Below are positions 1 to 8,100 of a DNA stretch of 64,000 bases, one piece after another. Both the position numbers and the translations under genes were made by a program. The DNA comes from Zelonia costaricensis. Taxonomy: Eukaryota > Euglenozoa > Kinetoplastea > Trypanosomatida > Trypanosomatidae. The stretch covers positions 1-64,000 of the forward strand of contig JASAOO010003532.1 in NCBI GenBank assembly GCA_030849075.1, in the 5' to 3' direction. The notes beneath the pieces were generated by a model, which did no database searches, was not told the DNA's origin, and was given only the letters and a program-made list of their open reading frames with translations. Within the stretch, counting starts at the first letter, position 1; the number at the start of each line of letters is the position of its first letter.

Positions 1-1
1 A

Positions 2-1858
2 GGTGCCAGCAGCACCGGCGGCAACGCGCGCTTCGTGCAGATGCCGTACCTCGTCAACGAGTTGGTCCCGCTCGCGCAACGCGCCGTCGCGCTGATCCCG
101 CAGCGTCGCCAGCTCGGCCTCCACGGCAGCGTACTCAGCCTGCTCGTTATCCGTCCGAGGAACGAACACGGCAGCCGCTGCCGCCACCCGCACCTCGCGC
201 TCTTGCGAGGGCGCCGGCGGCGACGCCTCCGCGGTAACGGGAGCAGCAGCACTATGCTCTGCCTCCTGCACCCGGGCGTGGAGCTCCTCGAGCTGGGGGG
301 CCACATCGGCCTCCTCGGCGCGCAAGTCGCGCTGCGCCTCCGTGCTGTCTTGCAGCGCCCCCTGGCCCGCCTCCATACGCTCGGCCATCTGCCGGTTCGA
401 CTCTAGCGTGACTTCGAGCTGTTCCTGGCGGAGCGCGTTGGCGTGTGCCGCGAGGTCCAACTCGCGCTGCAGGTTCTCTGCAAGACTACGCAGCTGCGCC
501 TCGCGGGCCTGAAGGGCCTGCGTCGCCTCCGTCTTGGCCGCATACGCGCGGTGTAGAGCCGCAAGCTCAGCCTCCGCACCCTCCTTGGCCTCCCGCAGAG
601 ACGCACTGAGCGCCTCTGCGGCGGCGAGGTTGGCGCTAGTCGTGCTGTGGGCATTCTGAAGGGCCTCGAAGTCCTTCTTCGACACCGGCGCGCGCTGCGA
701 GAGGGCCGCGACGAGCTCGTCCTCGGCGCCCTGCATCTCCGCGCAGCGCCCACGCAGCTGTGCAACGGACTCCGCCAGCTCCGCGCGGTCCGCGGCGTGG
801 GCCGCCTTCTCCGCAGCCAGCTCACGGATCAAGGCCTCGTTGCGGGACTCGAGCTCGCCCACCGCCTTCTGCAGAGCGGCTGCGGCGGCCTCGGCCTCAC
901 GCAGCGCGGCAGCCGCGGCGCCGCCAACCTCGCTGGGTACCGCCACACTGGGCGCTTCTCCGGCCGCACCCACCAGGCTGTTGCTGCGCCGCTGCGCCGC
1001 CGCCTCTGCCGCCGTGGCGGCTGCATTCGCCCGCTCGCACTCCTGCTGCAGCTCGCGCAGCTGCGCCTCCTTCAAGGTTAGCTGCGCCTGGTAGTAGTGC
1101 ACCGCGACGGAGGGATCAGCGCCGCTCAACACCGCCAACTTCGCCTGCACGTTGCGCGCGTTGCCCTCAGTTGTGGCGAGCTGCTGGCGGAGCTGCGTGT
1201 TGTCCTCGCGCAGGCGGTGCAGCGCCTCCCTGGCCTGCTCCTGTTCGCGCCGGAGGAGGTCGACCTGAACGTACGTGCCATGCAGCTCGTGCTTCAGGTG
1301 GGCGACCTCGCTGCGGTACTGGTCGCGCTTCGCGTACGCCTCGGCGAGGTGTCCGCCGAACTGCTTGGACGCGTCCTGCAGGTGCGAGGCGTAGTTGTAA
1401 AGCTCGTCGCTGCTGAGGTGGTCGATGCTGCGCTGCGCCAGCGAGCCCAAGTCGCTGACCTCGGCGCGCGTGGAGAGGGGCTGCGAGGTGGCGACGCCGC
1501 TAGTCGCCGCGTACACGGCGGATGCGGACGGAACGGCGAAGCTTGAGAAGGGGGGCGCGTACAGCGAGGGGGGCGGCGCCGCGGCAGCGCTCGCCCCGCT
1601 GCCAAACAGGCGCCCTGCACCGCTGCCGCTGCCGCCGTGCAGCGGGGCTGACGACGGTGGCACGGCCGGCCCACGTGGCTGCCCCAAGTCGCGCACACTG
1701 ATGGGCCGCGGGAGGTCGGGGGACAGGACGCCCGGGTAGGACGACGCCGAGGACGGAAGGACGAAGGACGCGCGCTCGCCTCCGCCTGGCCCGCGGCCTG
1801 CGAGACCCGACGGGCGCGGCGACGTCCCGGATGCGAAAGGTGGTGCGGTGCCCCACAT
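2..1858 (-). CDS. coiled-coil protein, unknown function (C-terminus beyond the window)
   Basis: The reading frame stays open for 619 codons from an ATG at 1858 down to the left edge, so the C-terminus lies outside the window. Residues 1 to about 140 are low-complexity, rich in Ser, Ala, Pro and Gly. From about residue 145 onward the protein is an almost continuous coiled coil of Ala, Glu, Gln, Leu and Arg heptads, with no membrane segment or catalytic motif visible. A trans-splice acceptor about 87 nt upstream supports this start. Such proteins in trypanosomatids are often cytoskeletal or basal-body/flagellar, but nothing here proves that. It is the most downstream gene of the cluster in the window. 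A long coiled coil is clearly seen; the function is not recognised. Confidence 0.8.
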   Translation of the reverse strand, partial: MWGTAPPFASGTSPRPSGLAGRGPGGGERASFVLPSSASSYPGVLSPDLPRPISVRDLGQPRGPAVPPSSAPLHGGSGSGAGRLFGSGASAAAAPPPSLYAPPFSSFAVPSASAVYAATSGVATSQPLSTRAEVSDLGSLAQRSIDHLSSDELYNYASHLQDASKQFGGHLAEAYAKRDQYRSEVAHLKHELHGTYVQVDLLRREQEQAREALHRLREDNTQLRQQLATTEGNARNVQAKLAVLSGADPSVAVHYYQAQLTLKEAQLRELQQECERANAAATAAEAAAQRRSNSLVGAAGEAPSVAVPSEVGGAAAAALREAEAAAAALQKAVGELESRNEALIRELAAEKAAHAADRAELAESVAQLRGRCAEMQGAEDELVAALSQRAPVSKKDFEALQNAHSTTSANLAAAEALSASLREAKEGAEAELAALHRAYAAKTEATQALQAREAQLRSLAENLQRELDLAAHANALRQEQLEVTLESNRQMAERMEAGQGALQDSTEAQRDLRAEEADVAPQLEELHARVQEAEHSAAAPVTAEASPPAPSQEREVRVAAAAAVFVPRTDNEQAEYAAVEAELATLRDQRDGALRERDQLVDEVRHLHEARVAAGAAGT

Positions 1859-1945
1859 CTGCCTGACGCCCTCCTTCACGTACGCGCACGATCAACAGAG
1901 ACGACGCGGCGGGAGGGCGGGGGAGCAGGGAGCTTCGGTAGAGCT

Positions 1946-1978
1946 CTCAACAAGGCAAAATAAAAACAAGAGGAGTTG
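1946..1978 (-). promoter_or_regulatory. polypyrimidine tract and trans-splice acceptor for the coiled-coil gene
   Basis: Read on the minus strand, 1978 to 1948 is a T/C-rich tract followed at once by AG (1947-1946). This is the usual spliced-leader acceptor layout in kinetoplastids. It would give a 5' leader of about 87 nt before the ATG at 1858. Confidence 0.5.
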
Positions 1979-2487
1979 CGCCCACGTGTCAGGCACTTAG
2001 ACGGTAGTTCGCGGGGGGACGAGGGGGGTCACAGTGCGCGCGGCCCTGCACAGCACCCGGCGCACCTTCTCCACGTGTGTCACTTCGGAGGTTGTCGTGC
2101 GAGGGCGTGGAGGGGGGTGGGCCTTGGGTGCTCGTGTCTGAGTTTGTGTGTCTGTGTTTACGCCTGAGTTTTATGAGTGTGTGTGTGTGTTCACTTGTGA
2201 GCTGTGGAAGCACACAGCCGATGGGGAGGGAGGTGGCGAAGGGTGGAAAGGGAGGCAGTTCAGCACGGCCGCTCACGGCGCGTCCTTGCGAGATGCCTCC
2301 TCGACGTGCCACGCACGACGCAGTCGCGACGAGACGATGGCGCGGGGGCCAGACAGAAGGGGGGAGAAGGGAAGGGAGAGAGAGAAGGGCACAGAAGACT
2401 CTTTATTCTGTATGGTGTGTGTCACCTATCCTGTTGATGTGTGAAGCTGTATCGGGGGTAACACGTTCGCATTCGTTTACGAGTGTG

Positions 2488-2490
<3 letters not shown>

Positions 2491-2526
<36 letters not shown>

Positions 2527-2541
2527 ATATGTGTGTGTGTG
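2491..2541. repeat. (GT)n microsatellite
   Basis: An uninterrupted GT run covers 2491-2525, followed by a short break and a second run to 2541. It lies in the spacer. Confidence 0.9.
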
Positions 2542-3154
2542 GTTGCAAGCCAAGAGTCGCGCGTCGTTGCAGCCGTTTGGGGGGGGGATAGAGTGACAAT
2601 AGGAAAGAAGGGGAGAGGCGGGGAGGGTGGTGGTGTTCGCAGAGCGCACATGGAACTGCACGCTCGAGAAGGCACTTGAAGCGTGGCCAGCGGCATCGCG
2701 GATCAGGCGCGCAGGCTGCCCGAAAAAAAGACAACGACAGCGGGTGTGGTTGACAGCTCTCACGGCGTTGTGTAAACACGCTGATGACGCCAGTCGGCAC
2801 GACCCCCCCCCCCTGTCTCTTTGTTTGTGTCGTTGTTCCTCTGCAGCAAGAGTCCCTCTGCTGCAGCTGTTCAGACTCCACATTTGTGTTCGTGGTCGTG
2901 TGTCTGTGTGTGTGTTTTCAAGATGTGAACAACGGATGCGTTAGCGCGGACAGTTAGCACGCGTGGAGGTGAGCCACCGCCGACGAGCTCTCACGCGCGT
3001 CTCCCACGCGGATGGGCCACCACGTGCGCGTGCTTGCTTTCTCTCCTGCAGCTATTCCTCCGCCCGATGATGTGCTTCAGCGAGCAAGATGACGGCCAAG
3101 CACGTCCACCACTGACTCGCTCTCCCTCTTTCCCCCATCCGCCGTCCTCCGACT

Positions 3155-4273
3155 TCAGCCCCGCGCAGTGTTGTGCTCCACAATGAACACCTCGCCGTCC
3201 TGCATCACGTACTTGTCATCCACCACGCGCATCTGCATCTCTGCGGACTCGAGGTTTGGCTTCCCGACGAAGGCGTCCCAGGCCATCACCTTGCCACGCA
3301 AGAAGTTTTTCTCGAAGTCGGAGTGAATCTCGCCAGCGGCCTGCCGCGCCGTCGCCCCGTGCACGACCGTCCAGCCATGCGCCATCTTCGGGCCTACCGT
3401 GAAGAAGGACTGCAGCCGCAGCATCGCGTACACCTGCTTCATGAGCACCTCACCACGCGGCACATCGATCCCGTACTCCTCCAGAAACATCAGCCGCTCC
3501 TCGCGCGAGGCGAGCTGGGCTGTCTGCTCCTCCACCGCAGCCGACACTCGACACGTGCGGGCTGCGCCGAAAGCGGTCTCGACCTCGTGAGAGAACGCGT
3601 TGCCATCCTTCACGGCGCGCTCATCCACGTTCAGCACAAACATCATCGGCTTGTTCGACAGCAGATCATAGCTCTGCAGCAGGTCCTTCTCGGCTGCGGT
3701 CATCTTGGTCTTGAGCGGCATGTCAGCCGCTGGTTTACCGTCCTCCAGCCACGCGAGCAGGCGCTGCAGGAAGCCGTACTCGGTGTCCATCGTCTTCTTC
3801 GTTTTCCCCACCTTGTGCATCCGCTTCTCGACCACCTCCAGGTCAGACAGGACGAGCTCGCTCACAATCACGTGAATGTCCGCGAGGGGGTGCGGCGTGT
3901 CGAAGCCCTCCTTGGCGCTCTCGAAGCAGCGCACCGTGTGCAGCAGCACTGTGCACGTGCGGATATCAGCCAGAAACTTGTTGCCGAGCCCGGCCCCCTT
4001 CGAGGCGCCAGCGATGAGACCGGCAACGTCGGTGAGGTCCACCTCAACGTCAACGATCTTCTCCGCCCCCGTGAACCTGGCCAGCTCGCGCAGCCGCGTG
4101 TCCACCACGGGCACCTTCGAGGTGTTGGCGTCGATTGTGCAGAAGGGGAAGTTGCCCGTCTTCGCGATCTGACTGCACGTCAGCGCGTTGAAGAGGGTCG
4201 ACTTACCCACGTTGGGTAGGCCGACGATGCCGGCAGCACGCCGCCTCCACAACACCACACAGCTGCGGAACAT
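3155..4273 (-). CDS. YchF: YchF/OLA1-family P-loop ATPase, possible mitochondrial form
   Basis: This is an Obg-related YchF protein of 372 residues. The P-loop GLPNVGKS is at residues 18-25. The switch II motif DVAGL has Leu where classical GTPases carry the catalytic Gln, as in HAS-type NTPases. The G4 motif is NVDE (215-218) rather than NKxD, the YchF signature linked to ATP preference. The last ~85 residues are the TGS domain. Family members of about 363-396 residues are universal and associate with ribosomes and stress responses. The N-terminus carries about 12 extra residues with three consecutive Arg (10-12) ahead of the canonical GIVGLPNVGKS start, which could be a short mitochondrial presequence. 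In-frame sequence upstream of 4273 translates (CA)n/(GT)n repeats and is treated as untranslated. Confidence 0.92.
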   Translation of the reverse strand: MFRSCVVLWRRRAAGIVGLPNVGKSTLFNALTCSQIAKTGNFPFCTIDANTSKVPVVDTRLRELARFTGAEKIVDVEVDLTDVAGLIAGASKGAGLGNKFLADIRTCTVLLHTVRCFESAKEGFDTPHPLADIHVIVSELVLSDLEVVEKRMHKVGKTKKTMDTEYGFLQRLLAWLEDGKPAADMPLKTKMTAAEKDLLQSYDLLSNKPMMFVLNVDERAVKDGNAFSHEVETAFGAARTCRVSAAVEEQTAQLASREERLMFLEEYGIDVPRGEVLMKQVYAMLRLQSFFTVGPKMAHGWTVVHGATARQAAGEIHSDFEKNFLRGKVMAWDAFVGKPNLESAEMQMRVVDDKYVMQDGEVFIVEHNTARG

Positions 4274-4404
4274 TATCAGACAAGAAATGTGAGCTAGTTG
4301 CAGGGGAGCGGGGGGACGCAACAGCCGCCACGTCCGCGTGCACGTGAGGTGCTGTGTGTGTGTGTGTGGGGGGACCTTTTCCAGCACCCTTGACTTGTGT
4401 GTGT

Positions 4405-4439
<35 letters not shown>

Positions 4440-5177
4440 CACATCAGCGGTGAAGGGCAGCATAAACAAACGCAAAATGGAGGAGATTCAAATGCACAAG
4501 TTGCGTCACGTTTCGTGCGGCACCAACGCGACATGAAGTTCTCGGGGGGCGAACACACATCTCGAGATGAGCTACCTTGTACGACCCGCACACCCATGCG
4601 CACACACACACACACACACACAGAACAAGGAAGACGGCGACAGAAACACCTCTCCCAAGAGCGATGCTGTGACGGATGAGGATGTCGGCAGCCACTCGGC
4701 ACGTCGCCGCCATGTCATGCGTCTCCGTGGCTGATGTTGTTGTGGATGCTGCCCATTTGTTTCCTCGACTTGTCAGTCATCGAACGCGCCTGCGCGCACG
4801 CATGCGCTGACGGCGAGGCGCGCGTGTGTGTTGTCTCACCCTGATGTGGGCGTCAACTGCATTAAGCAGCGCATCAGCGCTGATGTGAAAGGTGGTTTGA
4901 ATGCAGAGGAGGAGAGACAGAGACAGAGAGGGGAGGGCGTGGACCGGGCAGAGGTGCACCACAGCACCGCTCCCCCCCCTACCCCTCCGTCATGCTCCCT
5001 GACGCCGCACGCCCGCATCTCTGTGAACGTAGAACAGTCAGCTTCAACTGAGAAGTTCCTCGACAGCGACCTCGTGGATCGAAACCCGCCAGCAAGCACC
5101 ACCTCATGATCCTACACGCAGAATGCACACACGTCAGTGTGTGCATGCCCCAGGCCAACAACAACGGTGTTGCCTCC
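4274..5177. other. spacer between YchF and the phosphatase gene
   Basis: On the plus strand it holds a (GT)n run at 4353-4368, a longer one at 4396-4439, and a (CA)n run at 4602-4621. A possible splice acceptor AG for YchF lies at 4295-4294, about 20 nt before its ATG. No gene is seen. Confidence 0.6.
4396..4439. repeat. (GT)n microsatellite
   Basis: GT dinucleotides with a single GA interruption near 4410. The tract is about 120 nt upstream of the YchF start. Confidence 0.9.
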
Positions 5178-8100
5178 TCACAGCAACGTGAAGAACTCCT
5201 TCGGCTCCTCGCCCTCGTCCACGTACAGCACCCGTACGCGCATGATGGCCTGCGCCGCCGCCGCTGCGCCGCCACCACCGCCACGAGCAGCAAGCTCCGG
5301 CAGGTGAATGAAAGCTGTGCACCACTCCCGCGACTCCAGCGCCGCCACAGCCGCGTCGGCCGTCAACGCCGCCTCGCCTGCTAGATCGACACTGCCGTCA
5401 GTCTCGCAGAGCATGTTCAACGCGAACGCGCGCACGACGTCGGCGGTCTCCTCCGCGGCTTGGGTGCCGCGCCAGAGGTACACCGACGTCCCCGTCCGCT
5501 CCTGGAAACCCAGCGCGTAGCACTGGCCACCGTCCAGGTCGTCGAGGTCGGTGATGACGACCTTGGCATCTGCCGTGAACGGGAACGCGTACGCGAAGCT
5601 CTCCCCTGCCGCAAGGCTCACCGTGACGGGCGACGCAGTCGCGGTGTTCGCCCTGCGGGACGCGGTGCTGCCGCCACCGCCCTCGGCCCCGCTGTGCCCC
5701 CCAGCGCGGTGGTGATGGTGCGGCGGCTGAGGCTGCGTCGTGAATCTGAGGGGCAGCGTGGGCAGCACCGCCGCGGCACCACCGCCGCGGCGAGCGGCAC
5801 CACCACCAGAGGCAGCCGCTGGAGCCTCCACCGTCGTGGCCGCCGCGGCCGCGGAGAGCGACGCGGACGAGAGCGACAGTGAGGCCGGGCCGGCAGCGGT
5901 GGCGAGCGGCGTGATGGGCTGCAGCAGGAGGCGCTGCGGATGGACCATGGGGTGCGCTCTCGCCTCCGCTGCAGCCGGCCCGTCCCCGACACCAGCCGCG
6001 GGAGCTGCCGAAGCCGCGTGCGGCGGGAGCGGCAGCGACGTGCCGCCGCCGTTGCCGGACACAGAGAAAGTCGTCCCTGGCACAGCCGCCGCCGTCGAGG
6101 ATGCGCCGCCGCCACCCCGACTCGTGGGGGTGGCGTGGCGCGGGGTGCGGGGCGTGTGCCGCCCGGTGCGGAAGGACGGCGATGACGCCCTCGAGGACGG
6201 GTGGTAGGAGTGCGTGGGCGGCAGCGGGCTCGGAAGCTGCGGCACAGGGCCTGCGCCGGGGCCCGATCGGCTCGCCGGTCGACTGCCGCTAGACGTCGGC
6301 CCGCTTCGGGCCGTGGCAGCGAGGTCGAGCAGCTCCTTGAGCGCCGCCGTGCGTGCGTGCCGCCGCGTCGCCTCCGTTGCCTCCAGCCGCGCTTCGTCAG
6401 CGATGTGCTGCGTCAGCGCCGCGCCCAGCCGGACGGCAGGCGCGAAGAAGACGTCCCACTGCCGCTGTGGTGTCACAGCCACCCGCGCGGCGGCGCGGCT
6501 GCCGAGGTGCGCGGCGAGTTGCCGCTGCGCCTCCTCCGGTGAGACGGCGGCCACCGGCGCCGTGGCGGTCGTGGCGTGGCTCGGCATGGCGGTATAGCGC
6601 GCTGCGGCGAGCGACGCCGGCGACACGCGCGGGCTCGGCGGCAACAGAAGCCGTACCGGCCGGAGCGGATTGAAGTGGAGAACGCGGCCGGCGTCTGTGC
6701 AGCTTGCCGCGGGGGCACCGTGGTAGAAGCTGAACCGCAGAAACTTGTGGCACGTGGCAAGCGCTTGCGTGGTGTAGGCCACGTTCAGGCACTTGGGGCC
6801 GACCACGACGCAACCCGTGATGACGCCCCCTTCCGCGCTGCCGCACTTGTTGAGGTTGGAGTTGTTGCTCGCCGCCGTGCTCGCATTCGCGGTCGAGGTG
6901 CTGATGTGGCCCGTAGGAGCGAAGAGGAAGAGGTATGCGAGTCGAGGGTCTAGCGAGAGCGTCTCTGCCGCGGATGCGGTGCCGCTGCCACTCCCGCTGC
7001 TACGTGTCATGTTGACGGCGCCCGGCAGCACGTCGCTGCGCAGCTGCAGGTGCGCCTCTTTCTCGGCTGGTGGAGTGGCGCCACTTGACAGGGGCGCAGG
7101 GGACGCCGTGGCGGTCGTGGAGGCAGGCGCGGAAGCGGGCGAGCCCGCCGAGTCCGTCAGCAGCGCCGGAGCCGCCACATCAGCCTCCGCCGCTCCGGCT
7201 ACCGTACTGCTGCTCGTGCTTGTGGTGGTGGTGACAGCCGCGGTGGACGACGTCGCGGAGTCGAAGTAGGCGACGAGCTGGTACGACAGCGGTAGCGGCG
7301 CGCTTGCTGTGTAGGGCGCAAACGCGTAGACAGCGTTGAGGAGCGGCGTGGAGAGCTGCGCCTCCCAGAGCCGCAAGTTCATGAAGAACCCCAGGTTCGG
7401 GCTGCACACGTTGCGGCGCGCCCGCACCAGCTCGTAGGCGCGGTCGTAGCACAGCCCCTGCTTCCACATCACGTACGCCATAATGAAGGTGCAGGAGCGC
7501 GAGACACCCTGCTGGCAGTGCACGAAGACGCGCCCATGGTGCCGCTCCACCGCCTCCTCGATAAACGCGTTGACCAGCGCGAAGAGAGAGAAAATCGGTT
7601 CATCGGCGGCGTCGCTGAGGCTCAGCGTGCAGTAGCGGAAGAGGTCGGGGTGGAAGTTGTCGAGGCACCCGTACACAGTGTTTACGACATGTGTGACACC
7701 CTTGCGCAAGAGCTGGGCCCGGTCCCGCGCCGCGTCCTCGCCTCCCACAAACAAATAGGGCAGCACCTCCGTCACGTCCGGCTGCGCCGCCTTCAGCCGC
7801 TGCGCGCGCTCCTGCTGCGTGTGCACCTCGTTGAACTCGTCCGCGTCGTCGGTCGTGACGTGGCTGCTGCCATCGCCGCCGCGGTCGCCCGGGACCTTGT
7901 CCAGCTCATCCGTTGACGCAGCCTCCGACTCCGCCGCCTGCGAGTAGACGCGCTGGTGGCCGTGGTGGTGCTGCTGGTGGCTCACCGACGGGAGCATTGG
8001 GATCGGCAAGGCTGTCAGTGCGGGCCGCCCCGCCGATGCCCGCTCCGAGGTCCCGGCGGAGGCGCCTGCTGCGACCCCGCTACTGCCCGCTGTCATCTGT

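Larger units (their letters stand above)
1859..3154. other. spacer between the coiled-coil gene and YchF
   Basis: This 1.3 kb holds the 5' leader of the coiled-coil gene and the 3' region of YchF. It contains several GT-rich stretches on the plus strand (about 2130-2190, 2491-2541, 2880-2925) and a C9-10 run near 2805. The ORFs across it translate only dinucleotide repeats or low-complexity sequence. I see no convincing gene or RNA. Confidence 0.6.
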
